Positions 10,014 through 21,315 of a stretch of 64,000 nucleotides of DNA are shown here, one piece after another. Each line of letters starts with the position of its first letter. Positions within the stretch are counted from its first letter, which is position 1. The position numbers and the translations under genes were made by a program. The DNA comes from Antedon mediterranea (Eukaryota > Echinodermata > Crinoidea > Comatulida > Antedonidae): NCBI RefSeq assembly GCF_964355755.1, contig NC_092671.1, forward strand, positions 2,460,501-2,524,500, written 5' to 3'. The notes beneath the pieces are model-generated. The model saw only the letters and a list, made by a program, of their open reading frames with translations. It was not told where the DNA came from and made no database searches.

Positions 10014-11764
10014 CTCATGCTTCTTGTTGTGAAAGTCGATTCATAAAATGATCATCAGAAAACTACTTGATAATGTAGTGATGATACCATTAATCCTTAG
10101 TAAATATAATGACATACTAATCATATTAATGTACATCTGCGGCGGATCGATGGATTTAGTTGGTACTGTTGCAGTTGATTGAATTGGGGATTAATGACCT
10201 ATTTATACAGACGAGCGGTAAACGGTAATACAAATAGAAGCTTATGTTATTCATTATTACCATTGTGAGGCAATGCGGAGGGCACAGGCGGTTTCCTCTT
10301 CTCATATATAGATACGTATAGATTCTTTGTGGGGGGGGGGGGGGACAAGCTACGTGGTTTTCCGCTTACCGTTACCGCTCGTCTGTGTAAATTGGCCTTA
10401 ACTAACAATAATATTGTTATTTAAACTGCAATTTTGGTAATGAATACTCATCACTGTTTTGTATAATCACCGATTTATAATTGTATTTATTCAACTTCAA
10501 AGGGATTGTCAAAAGCGAACTTAATTACTGACTTTCCTTTAAAATTATAAATAAATTGAATTTAAGATGATTTTTTTTAAATTATGAATTTTTTAAATTA
10601 TAGATAAAGTAATAATAAACAAAGCAATTTTGCTTCAATGTAAGTTTACGGAAATTTAATTCGTCACAATTCAAATGAAAGCATAATCAAGCATAGTTAA
10701 ATTTACTCAGCAATTTACAATGCGTAATTAAAAACATGGACGACGTACGATAATAATAACTTCTTAAGTTGTTAATTATATTGCCCCTGGAAAAATTGTA
10801 ATTTAAAGCAAAAAAATAGCCAAGATGTTATATATAAGTGAAACCATTATTTGTGTTCATTTTTTTTTACGGAGGTGAATAACTTGATTGAGACTAAAAA
10901 ATGGCCTATTCAAAATATTATTTATGGATCTTCCTTTTACTTGTTATTTGCGGACAATGTATCTTTAACTGTTGTCGTAATGTAATAATTACCACCAATC
11001 ACAGAGTCATGGAACTATTACAATCCTTTCACCAGGAATGAGCAAAGTACTAAAATTAACTTTATTTTAAGTATAGGGGGCGATATATTGATATTTTTAA
11101 ATATCAGTTTATCGCCCTCTATCTTTCAAAAAAGTTTGTGGCAATTTAAAAGATCATAATAGCACCTCTCTGGGTAATTTAGGCTGCGCTCTTTGTTTGG
11201 TTTAGGTATTTTTATTTTATTATATTATATATTATTATATTCAGCTCAGTTATTATGCTTTATAAATATAATAAACAAAGTTTGTGTAGGAAGGAGGGAT
11301 TAGAATCCGACGTTTCATTTTTTGACGATGCTAGCGCTTCATACATGAGCCTATATTATCAAAAAGATTATTATTCTTGATCATTTTTTAGCGATCGTCG
11401 CAAAATATGACCAGCGTAGCCGACTGCCTAGGCCAAAAAGAACTGGTTCTTTGCGTAGGCCTAGGTTTCCACAGACATAAGTGGTGACGTGCTGTTTGTA
11501 GACTAGAACATACATACAAACCCGGCATAATATAGCAAATTTAAATAGTAAGTATATAGGATAGCCTAGTTACCAAATGATTAGGCTAGGGCCTAGGCCT
11601 AGCTAGGCCTAGCCTACGACGTTTATAAGTTCCGGCCTACTTGACTTGGGGCCGACTTGACTTGGGGGCCGACTTGACTTTGGCCGAGACGGTTTAGGGC
11701 CGACTTGGATCGAAATCATATAATATAATAATACGGGTTATAAGAAGTGAAGAGTCAAGCTTTA
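10014..11764. other. Intergenic between the receptor and the glycosyltransferase
   Basis: AT-rich sequence with a run of about 14 G at 10331, several short inverted repeats (for example GGGGGCGATATATTGATA and TTTATCGCCCTC around 11077-11120) and, from 11395 on, many overlapping GGCCTAGG motifs. The divergent neighbours mean that promoters of both genes should lie in this interval. No promoter element could be confirmed. Confidence 0.4.
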
Positions 11765-12003
11765 TAGGCCTAGGTAGGCACAAACTACGCAGAATCTATA
11801 GGCTCTAGCAGGCTCAGGGCTAGGCCTAGGTAGGCACAAACTACGCAGAATCTATAGGCTCTAGCAGGCTCAGGGCTAGGCCTAGGTAGGCACAAACTAC
11901 GCAGAATCTATAGGCTCTAGCAGGCTCAGGGCTAGGCCTAGGTAGGCACAAACTACGCAGAATCTATACTAGGCCTAGGCCCTAGCAGGCTCAGAGGGCT
12001 AGC
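11765..12003. repeat. 56-bp tandem repeat, four copies, built around TAGGCCTAGG
   Basis: Copies start at 11765, 11821, 11877 and 11933. Each unit begins TAGGCCTAGGTAGGCACAAA and ends GCAGGCTCAGGGC. The first three are essentially identical and the fourth diverges in its second half. The array lies just upstream of the glycosyltransferase 5' region. Near-identity indicates recent expansion. Confidence 0.9.
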
Positions 12004-12153
12004 CTACTGCATGGAACTATAAAATGAAAATGTTTTAATATTAATGAATTCATAAAAATTCATAACATTTTATTTTCAGATGTATCAAGGTGGAAGTTGA
12101 ATAAATAAAATAGGAATGTTACAGGCAAAAAATAGCAAATAATTATTGTCAGG

Positions 12154-13281
12154 ATGAGGTGCAGTCGGAATTGTAAACTTTACACATTTTACGGATTGGC
12201 TGCGTTCAACTTGGTCGTATTGTTATTGACACATGTTATCCATCCGATCGACAACGCTAAGTCTATTAGTGACATTTTACGTGGAAAAAAATTGTCATCA
12301 TTTCATTCAAATTTAAAAATATATAAGCCTGTCCTAGTCACCAACATTTCTGAAACCTCAAATGTGTTAACATTTGACCGGTTTAACTTATTTCCAAATA
12401 AAAGCAATGATTATCCGATTTTTCCACAATTTAATTTGCTATTAAATCCGAAGGACAAATGCCAAAATGATGATATCGTCAACAAATCATCAGGTATTTT
12501 TTTGCTTGTATTGGTTACGTCTAGCAGAAGGAACATTCAGCAACGGAAAGTGGTTCGGAAAACTTGGGCAAGCGTTGAATCAATCGAGGGGAAGAAGATT
12601 ATAACGCTGTTCATGTTAGGTGTAAAAGTCGGAGGAGGTCCGTCTATCATGGATCCGGTAATGGCCGAGTCAGAGAAATACGGTGACATCATCCTCGGTG
12701 ATTTTAACGACGCCTACATGAATTTGACGTTGAAATCTATCATGGGATTTAAATGGACGAGTATGTATTGTTCAAGCGCAAAGTATGTTATGAAAACCGA
12801 CGATGACATGTTTATCAATTTAAATTACACGGTGAAATACCTTGCAAAACTACCAGAGAATACAAAACGCTTTGTAATGGGCCATGTGATCAGTGGTAGT
12901 CCAATCAGAAATGAAAAAAGTAAGTGGTATATGTCGTATGAACTATACCCGTACAACGATTACCCGCCATTTGCGTCGGGCACTTGTTACATCATGTCAA
13001 ACGATGTTGTTTTAGATACGTATGTAATGTCGCAACGTTTGCGCTACCTTCATTTAGAAGATATTTTCTCAGCGTTGTGTTGGGAGAAACTTGGAATTGT
13101 GCCGCGTAACCACAGAGGTTTTAAGTTGTATTATGTTTCTTACACTTATTGCCATTACACGAAGCTCGTCTCTGTACATAACGTCAAGATCAATAAAATG
13201 TATGATTTGTGGAAGAAGTTGAACAACGACATGGCAAGGCTATCGCGATATTATTGTCTTTTTAACGGCTGGTTCTTTTGA
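12154..13281 (+). CDS. Beta-1,3-galactosyltransferase-like enzyme (GT31 family), single coding exon
   Basis: A type II Golgi membrane enzyme predicted to transfer galactose (or N-acetylglucosamine) in beta-1,3 linkage to glycan acceptors. Residues 1-8 are cytosolic, 9-28 form the signal anchor, then a stem with several N-glycosylation sequons leads to the catalytic domain from about residue 113. Family motifs are visible: RKVVRKTWAS (131-140); DFNDAYMNLTLK (183-194); the metal-binding DDD at 216-218 within KTDDDMFIN; YPPFASGTCYIMS (270-282); and the acidic EDIFSALCW (302-310). Length (375 codons) is usual for B3GALT enzymes. The frame is complete from ATG to TGA. A possible 5' UTR splice acceptor (tattttcag) sits at about 12080, 73 bases before the start. 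The exact acceptor sugar cannot be told from sequence. A B3GNT role is the main alternative. Confidence 0.9.
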   Translation: MRCSRNCKLYTFYGLAAFNLVVLLLTHVIHPIDNAKSISDILRGKKLSSFHSNLKIYKPVLVTNISETSNVLTFDRFNLFPNKSNDYPIFPQFNLLLNPKDKCQNDDIVNKSSGIFLLVLVTSSRRNIQQRKVVRKTWASVESIEGKKIITLFMLGVKVGGGPSIMDPVMAESEKYGDIILGDFNDAYMNLTLKSIMGFKWTSMYCSSAKYVMKTDDDMFINLNYTVKYLAKLPENTKRFVMGHVISGSPIRNEKSKWYMSYELYPYNDYPPFASGTCYIMSNDVVLDTYVMSQRLRYLHLEDIFSALCWEKLGIVPRNHRGFKLYYVSYTYCHYTKLVSVHNVKINKMYDLWKKLNNDMARLSRYYCLFNGWFF

Positions 13282-13359
13282 TTTTGCTTATACACTTATT
13301 TCTTCTCAAACTCTGATGTCCAAGTTTTCAGAAAGTTTAAATATCAAATATCCACTCTA

Positions 13360-14062
13360 GGGTCGTGTTCGTACGGTGGTTAAAATAAGCGCTTAATTTC
13401 ACCCATGCCTCGGGTTATAAATTGAGCGTTGTTCGTACTTGAAATATTTAACCGCTTAAATGCTTAATCGACGAATCACAAACCGGAAATTACGGTATAA
13501 GGTCAGTTGTCTTTACAACCTACGACCCCATTTTCGCACGCTGGTTTCGCGTGTTGTATATTTTTTACTCGCGATCTTTCTTTACAATAACAATTACTTG
13601 CTACCTTTTACACTGCTTATCCTTGCGACAAACCTTATGCCTCTTAACGCCGATAATCCTGCCGAAATATGCCTTCTCCTGACGACCATTATTTTACTCA
13701 TTGACGAAGAATTTGAGCCCAATGTTACACGACGGAAACACCACCGACCAGCTAGGCCTACTAAGCGGTCTACACCAACAAGGACAGCACCAGCTGACGA
13801 TCGCTCTCGAAGCGTGTATGGAAGAGCTTCGTAGGAGAAATGACGGGCCTAGGCAGCGAACGTTGTCAAAATTTGACACATTGCCTCTATCGGAGATTTA
13901 TTATCCTCGAAGGCCGAGTATAATTGGATTATCGCTGAAATAACCTGCAAATTTGGTGAACATTTTGCCTCGAATTTTTTGTAGCCTGAGGCAAAAGTTA
14001 ATTGGATCACGTGAACGGAAATCGGGAATAAGCTGGTATTTTCAACCCCTACGAACAGGCCC
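13360..14062. mobile_element. TIR-bounded DNA transposon, about 700 bp, probably non-autonomous
   Basis: The left end reads GGGTCGTGTTCGTACGG and the right end, reverse complemented, reads GGGCCTGTTCGTAGGGG. Subterminal similarity continues (GGTTAAAATA against GGTTGAAAATA). Both ends are flanked by TA within CTAG, consistent with a TA duplication. Inside lie two overlapping open frames (13460-13834 and 13701-13943) with an Arg-rich tail and several hydrophobic stretches. Neither shows a complete transposase catalytic core, so they may be decayed transposase or chance. A PIF/Harbinger-like origin is possible but not shown. Confidence 0.6.
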
Positions 14063-14116
14063 TAGTTTCCAATCAATTTCTGTATCTGCATCAACTTATC
14101 TGCATGATTTAGTATG

Positions 14117-14227
14117 ATTTCATGACAAGGTCTCGCTCTGACACAGATGCTCAGAATTTTTTTTAAGATGTTTCTGAAATGGATAAGACAAGAGCATCTG
14201 TGTCAAAGTGAGACCCTGTCATGAAAT
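14117..14227. mobile_element. Foldback inverted repeat (MITE-like)
   Basis: The arm beginning ATTTCATGACAAGGTCTC and continuing through GACACAGATGCTC is mirrored by GAGCATCTGTGTCAAAG and GAGACCCTGTCATGAAAT. The arms are about 40 bases with few mismatches around a 30-base loop. There is no coding content. Confidence 0.7.
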
Positions 14228-14282
14228 GAGATTCGATCCTGTAGATAAGTGGGCAAAAATTGTGACAAAAAAAAAACACAAG

Positions 14283-14380
14283 CACCATTAGTTTGGAACC
14301 AGCTTCCACTCCATATCAGTGTAAACCTCTTAAGCATTCAAGTCACTTCTCAACCTGTTTCATTCTTTTTGTTCTTTTTG
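14283..14380 (+). mobile_element. Possible decayed LINE 3' coding end
   Basis: Translation of the plus strand gives PLVWNQLPLHI, similar to the P-x-LWNxLPxxI motif near the C-terminus of CR1/L2-like LINE ORF2 proteins (compare 59552-59870). The frame then decays. This is a short, weak match. Confidence 0.3.
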
Positions 14381-14644
14381 TTTTTTAAGCCCAGTAATTA
14401 ATAAACAGAGCTTTATAAATGTTTATTATTGTTTTTTAAATGCATTTTACAATTTTTGACTTATAATTCCTGCTTTTAGGATAGTTTCCTGTATTCAGGA
14501 AGGGAGTGGTTGATTACATATGTTTTTGTTACATAAATGTTATGGGTATGTCTTATACAGGGTGATTCTGTACTAATGTATAGATGGATACATTTTTCTT
14601 TTTAATTATAATAAATTTACATTTTTTAAACATCTAACGCAATA

Positions 14645-14752
14645 AAGCTCTGTCTACACTATCAAACTGTATGTGACCAAATGGACATGATGATATCACT
14701 ACCATACTTGTGGGCACATAACAAACTAGTTTGATAGTGTAGACAGAGCTTA
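14645..14752. mobile_element. Short MITE with long terminal inverted repeats
   Basis: Starts AAGCTCTGTCTACACTATC and ends with its inverse, GATAGTGTAGACAGAGCTT. It is about 108 bp long. Family members or fragments are also at 1-31, 22641-22913 and 41563-41692. Confidence 0.8.
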
Positions 14753-14759
14753 AGGGTAC

Positions 14760-15855
14760 CTTTACCATTCAGGAAAATCTTATGCAAACAGGGTTGAATT
14801 AATCAATATTATTTTTTATTATATGTTCATGCAAATATTTTTATATCATTTTAAATTTTACAATCTGTCTTTAATGCGTTTGATTAAAGTTATTTAAAAT
14901 ATTCGCTTCTGATTAATTGTGCAATTTGTAAAGAAATTTATGTATTCAACTCAAATTATGTAAATTGCACATATTTTCTTCACTGTTTTGGTGCCATGGT
15001 AAATGAATAATTTCTATCCACTGGGACAAACTAATATTTGACAATAAACCTTAAATTTCCCACCGATTTCTACTTTAATATTTATAATGCTTAATTAATC
15101 GACGCACATGTTATGTTAGTTTATTTTTTAAATTGATATTTGCAAGACATTGTTGGCAAAGAATGTGTTTTTTAAGTATATACAGTATTATAAAAGAATG
15201 TGCTGAAATGAATATGTGCTATGTACAGTAAAGGACACAGTGATATTAGTAGCATTAGGTGAGCTGGATGGTATAGGATGATGTATTACAATGCAAAATA
15301 TAGTTCAGAAGTTAATGCTATAATTTTACAGATTTTAACTATAATGTTTGTAAAACATTTGTTTTGATTGTTAAATCTACTTAATATTTTATCTATGTAT
15401 TGTCACTAAATTATTTTTATAACATTTATTAGGAAGGACAAACAGGTTTTCGGTCTAATGACCAGAACAAAGTTCACCACATTGGTACTCTAAAGTAGTA
15501 TACCTACTTAAAATTATGGATAGAGATGCTGCCAAAATACAGGTAGTAGGCCTGCCAGTTGGTAAAAGAGTTAATATCGGAAAACAGAGAAATGTGGGTA
15601 TTGTACTACTATCATGATTCATTTGTAGCACAATAGGCTACTACAGATTATTTGCATTAACATATAAAGTAACAAATATTGTGCTTTATAATATATAGTA
15701 ATACATTTAATAAATGCATATAACCTTTAAAATAGTTTGTTTATTACCGTATTATTATTATACACAGGTAAATTTGAATGTGTACAGGATGAAGATTTTT
15801 ATTTCTTTTTAAATGGCCAAGATTCTACCCATATTTTTTTTTTAATAACTGGTTA
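14760..15855. other. AT-rich intergenic DNA
   Basis: No open frame or RNA gene I can support. The stretch is dominated by A/T-rich low-complexity sequence. Confidence 0.4.
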
Positions 15856-15857
15856 AC

Positions 15858-17350
15858 GCAATATATATGCATATATGTCAATATTATTGCATAACAATTT
15901 AATTTTTAAAAGTAGATATTTTGGTTACTTTTTAAGAAAGCCCTGTACCAAATTTCGACCCTTTTATTTTTTGACATAACTGGTTACTATGACTCTTTAA
16001 GATGATGATAAAGCAATATATGTGCATATATGGCAATATTATTGCATAAAAATTGAATTAAAAAAAGTCAATATTTTGGCCATTTTTGAAAAAATCCCTG
16101 TACTATACTGCCCCGTCATGAAAGAAGGACTCAACTGCATAAAGCAAAGTTTTGAGATAATCAACAAAACGTGTTCTTGTTTTAGCTCTTCACGTGTGGA
16201 GATAATATTATTTTGATTAGCATAATAAACATGCGCAGAGGCGAATAATGGGTTCTGCGCATGTCAATTGTGCTATAGTAACTAGTTTTATCGAAAAATA
16301 AAAAGGTCGAAAATTGGCCATTAAAAAAAAATTCCTGTACTATAGTACAGGGAAATTTTCGAAAAATGACCGATTTTCGACCCTTTTATTTTTTGACGTA
16401 AATGGTTACTATTGCATAATAAACATGCGCAGAGTCGAATAACCATTTAGTTTTAAGTATTAATTTAAGAGGGAGAATATTCAATAATAATATTACGGTG
16501 TTCACATAATCTCTCTCCGGGGTATTTAATTCTAAATATTCAAGAAATAAAATTAATACTCTAATAATAACTAAACAAGTTAAACAACAACATTACACAG
16601 CTTGCTGTGCAATTAACACCATTGTTGTGCACTTGAAATGGTTTCCTATGATAATAGGTGTTAATATGTCATTTGAGTGAGTCTTTCATGGCGCGTGTGG
16701 CGCAGTGTGTTGGACGTTGGACTACCGATCGTCAGACCTAGGTTCGAATCCAACTCTCGCCGCATTGCTTGTATCCGTAGGCAAGATACTTTACTTACGT
16801 TACCTCTCTCCACCCAGGTGTATAAATGGGTACCCAGTTAGATCTAGACACAACTGCGCTGGTTACCGGCTGCATTATGGGAGTATGTTTCCATACGTGT
16901 TTGATCCCAAAAAATACTGGGGTAAAAGCTTGTAAAGCGCCTTTGAGCATGATTACTCATGAAAAGGGCGCTATATAAATCTGGTATTATTATATATATT
17001 ATTATATATTTGTAGTTGAGTTAGTCTTTGGTGACAATAGTAACACACACTTGCAATTGAGTGGTATTTTGATTTTAAAATTTCATATTTCTAGTTAAAA
17101 TTTTGAATAGCCCAAAAAGCTAAAAAAGTGATTTTTGAAAAAATGTGTCAGTTGAGTCATTCTTTCATGACAGGTATAGTACAGGGAAATTTTCGAAAAA
17201 TGAATTTTACCCTTTCATTTTTTAACATAACTGGTTACTATGACTCTATAATATGACGATATATGTGCATATATGGCATTATTATTGCATAATAATTTTG
17301 AAAAGTCTATATTTTGGCCATTTAAAAAAAATCCCTGTATTATTGCATAA
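15858..17350. repeat. Cluster of diverged dispersed-repeat copies
   Basis: Segments recur at about 15858-15990, 16013-16110, 16310-16410 and 17160-17345. They share GTGCATATATGGCAATATTA, a GGCCATTTTTGAAAAAATCC-like stretch, CCTGTACTATA and TTTTTTGACATAACTGGTTA, in both orientations. A phrase like GAGTCATTCTTTCATGAC also recurs near 16120, 16680 and 17155. The SINE at 16689 appears to have inserted into this cluster. The parent element is unknown. Confidence 0.6.
16689..16995 (+). mobile_element. tRNA-derived SINE with GCGCTATATAAAT tail
   Basis: The head (16690-16768) resembles a tRNA: an A-box-like GTGGCGCAGTGTGTTGG and a B box GGTTCGAATCC, with GGCG/CGCC ends. A conserved-looking body follows, including TATAAATGGGTACCCAG, and the element ends AAGCGCCTTTGAGCATG ... 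GGGCGCTATATAAATC plus a TATTATTAT run. That tail matches the 3' end of the LINE fragment at 59.5 kb, which suggests the SINE was moved by that LINE. Confidence 0.8.
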
Positions 17351-17450
17351 TAATTTTTGTTATTTTGGTCAAATTTCCTTTATTTTTAGTTGCGTGCAAG
17401 GTGACTCCCAACAGCTCACTATGTCGGTCGGTTGGTCGGACAGTCGTTAA

Positions 17451-19853
17451 ACACTAACCCAAATTTGAGCATGTGACTACAGCCATGTATATGGTCTTGT
17501 TTGACATATGACATGTGTAGAATCACAAGGTGGTCTGCGCATATTACCTCAATACATATTTTATTTTAATACCATATTTAGTTAAGGAATACAAGTGGGA
17601 AACAAAAAACACAATTTTTTTATGAACAAACAGTTTTTTATTTACAATAAATTACGAAAAAGCACCCTTGAATCAACTCTTTGCATCAGCAATTGATTTA
17701 CAATATAACACATATTAAATTTAATAACAGGAAAACAACTATAATGTGTTATTATTAATGGAGAGACGTACATTATACATTATAGAGAAATTAATCGTAA
17801 TTATAATTGATAACTTTTAAAATCAAATAATATTATTCTTTTTGTAGTATTGAACCAGAGACATTTTAATTGTTGTTGCTAATGCTTGATTGATAATTTA
17901 TAAAAGACGAATCAACTATTTTATTACTAGGCCGTATGTTTGCAAACATGTTTATGGTGACGTATGGTCTCTGTAGAGTGATGATGAAATAAAATGATGA
18001 AATAAAATGATGAAACAAAAATGTTTTCATGATATAACATTCACAACTTTCAAATTATCCTCGTTGCAAACCATGCCTTTTGATTGGTCGGGAATATTGA
18101 TATATTGATGACATCACAAAGGCTTATTACAATTTTGAGTCATCAATATCTTCAATATGGGCCGAAATCGTAAATAGTATGCCCTCTGTTCTTCTTTGCA
18201 TTTTGCAAGTATTTCTGTTCTATTATTGTTCTAATAATATAATTTTTATTAATGCTGGTTAATTATATAATATATCTCAAAATATTTGGTACATATAAAT
18301 ATGTTAAATTTCTGAAGATAAAGACATAAATTTGAAATAGTTATTTGGATATTATTACATTTTTCCTACTTTGTCAATTTTCAATATTACTTTTTACTTT
18401 TTTATTTCTATTAATAAAAAACGAACAGGCAAACGTCTAAAAGAAAACCTTTTATGGATTAAAATATTAGAATTACGAGAATAATTTATAAAAATTTTAA
18501 TAGGCACTGTGGGTAGGTAGGTATTGTGTAAAAACAACTGTTACACAAGGATACTTATGTCATCCATTTTATGTTGCTATGGAAACTCAAGGGGAACACC
18601 TATGTTTTTTCTGCGACTACATTTACAATTAAATTACACAACATTTTTTATATATGTATATATGTATATTTTTCATAATATTGTTTAGCTACATAAACAC
18701 AATTCGTTTAATTTTAGAAGCAAAAAAACGCAAGAAACTATCAACAAATGTATTATACAATTAAAAATTAATTATAAATTAGTTAAAAATCTAAATATTA
18801 AACAATACTACTGTGCCTAAGTAAATACATATTTAATACAGTCTAGTCTAATAATTAAAATAAGATCATTTTGATCTTCTTGTTTCAATTTAACCAATAT
18901 GATAACAAGCAAGGTTTTTATCAATGATGTAATAATTTTTTTTTTAATTATAGCACATTTTATATATTTTTTTAAGTTATAACATCAAAAATTACACAGT
19001 TTAATAACTGTGACTAAAAAAATCTTTGGAAATTAAGGCTTCTGAAAAATATTACTATCTATTACCAATCACTGATCTGATTTTAGGAGAACCGAAGTGT
19101 CTAATAATTTCATAATAAGTACGGTAAATCAGCATACGTAATATCGATAGGAGCAAATACACTGTTCATGTTTTTAACATGAATAATGTATTATAAGTAA
19201 TTAGGATTATTATATTATTTAACATAAAACAGTATAACATTAGAGGTAATTCATTCCACCACAACGTAATTACCAAAAAAATACCTCAAATGAAAATGTA
19301 ACCATGACCTAACATTCTTCATGTTACCCCGCATTATGTTTTTTTAAACTCCCTATATATTTCTTTGTTACGATCTTTTCCCAAATCCTTTGAAAGAATT
19401 ATAAAAAAAAACTTTTTTGAGGTAAACATATGTTCCTCTCATAATTTCCTATGACATACACTAGGTGTTGTCGGAAAATTGCATTATTTCAACGGCCCTG
19501 TAATATCTTCATTGCAAATATTCTTTCGCATATAATTCATATAACTTATGAATAATTTATTTACTTTATGAATATTCATGATGATAATCTGATATTACAT
19601 ATTTAGTATGAATAATTCATATACACTATGAATAATCTTTCTGATAATACATATATCTTATGAATAATTCATATACACTATGAATAAACATGTTAATAAT
19701 ACATATATCTTTTGAATAATTCATATACACTATGAATAATCTTTCTAATAATACATATATCTTATGAATAATTCATATACACTATGAATAAACATGTTAT
19801 ATAATACGATTACGTAATGAATAATACATAGCACAGTTTTATAATTTAGCAAA
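17451..19853 (-). other. AT-rich downstream flank / probable 3' UTR of tensin
   Basis: The tensin stop codon lies at 19854-19856, so the bases just below it should include its 3' UTR. The interval is extremely AT-rich and holds many AATAAA-like hexamers on the minus strand, so the cleavage site cannot be chosen. No other coding segment is seen. Confidence 0.4.
19540..19800. repeat. AT-rich tandem repeat, about 62 bp per unit
   Basis: Repeated blocks of TGAATAATTCATATACACTA, TGAATAAACATGTTAATAAT and ACATATATCTTATGAATAAT alternate four to five times. They lie 60-320 bases past the tensin stop codon and so are probably inside its 3' UTR. Confidence 0.75.
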
Positions 19854-21315
19854 TCAAGGCGATTTGATGGAAGTGTTATTGGCCTGACCAATCAGAACCT
19901 TTGTTACAAAACTGACAATAGCTGAGGCTGGCTGTTCCTTTTCATACTCGGCAAATAAATGACAAACGTTATCCGTTAAACTACCAGGTTTGCGACTGAC
20001 GAAGCCAAATATACGTGCATCAGCTTCTTTACTATTCTCGTCTCTAAGCCATCTGCAAGAGTAAAAATATAAAGAAAATTAAATTCATTATTATATTCAA
20101 CGATGTCAGACTGGGGCAAAATTGTATAACGTCTCTTGTCATTAAAATAACTGTTTTAATAATTTATGCCAAAAATGCGAGAATTTGTCTATTTACAATG
20201 AAACCCACCTTCTACTGCCTGAATCTGAGCCACAGAAAAGAACAGATTCTACCGGATAATGACGTCTAAAAAACAATCTGTTAAAGAAATTTAAGAAATA
20301 AAATATAAGTACTTTTAAATATATATCAATTCACAGGCATTGTAAACTGTAAACTGCCCAGTGATATACTGATATGATACTGATACAGAAATCTGTGAGA
20401 ATGATAAAAAGCTACCTCAAACAAGACTCGAACAAGATACCTTCTGCTTCATACATATATACTACTAATATAATAGGTTGTTAGATTAAATCAGAGCAAA
20501 GCAGAGCAGAATACAAATAGTCAAAGACGCTAGTTATAACTTTTACTGCCCGACAGACTTTTTCATGAGGAGTACCTCTCTCTGAATATAATGAATATAT
20601 ATATATATATATATATAATTTGTTTTTAAATTGTAAAAACTCACTTTCTATTATTATCTGTGACGGTAATTCCCTTTGACGATACTTTAAAATGTACGAT
20701 GACAGAGGGCGGTTTAGTTTGCAATTCCATTAATCGCTTTGATGCTTCTGACACCGCGCTTGATCCTGTCAATGACTCCATGTCAAATGAATGCAGATAT
20801 AAAACATTGCAAGCTGAAATTATAATATTATACAAATAATTATTATTATTAATAAATGAATAATGAATAAATGAATATAATGAATAAATAAATAAATGAA
20901 TAAATGAATAATGAATATAATGAATATAATGAATAAATGAATATAATGAATATAATGAATAATGAATATAATGAATATAATGAATAAATGAATATAATGA
21001 ATATAATGAATAATGAATATAATGAATAATGAATAATGAATAAATGAATAATAAATAATATAATAAAATCCATGCCATGTGACCCACAATCGTCTAATTA
21101 AATGACAGGAATTTTTTTAGGTGTTACATAAAATGGTTTATTTGACGGGTCTATTTTGATGAGATTTCGATCGGAGCATAAGTGAGGGGGTATGTGGTGT
21201 TATTCAGAATAATATCCTGTCTGTCTATAGAATCAACCTTACATACCTGCACCTTTGGCCAACAAGTTAGCACGTGAGTTAGCATCGTTTGTGGATCCTG
21301 CAACATTTGCTGGAT
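19854..21315 (-). CDS. TNS: Tensin exons for the C-terminal PTB domain (4 exons)
   Basis: Exons 21315-21247, 20813-20645, 20277-20209 and 20052-19854 encode the phosphotyrosine-binding domain that engages NPxY motifs of integrin beta tails. Hallmarks of tensin PTBs are visible: [72 protein letters not shown] and [10 protein letters not shown]. The phase pattern (1, 2, 2) is preserved and the stop TGA lies at 19856-19854. After the usual end of the domain there is a short tail, [16 protein letters not shown] microsatellite fills much of the intron between the first and second of these exons. Confidence 0.95.

Noticed and set aside
20820-21089. Long Ile/Tyr/His/Phe-rich open frames on the minus strand
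   Set aside because: Entirely translation of the TGAATA microsatellite. Only the part below 20814 is a real PTB exon.
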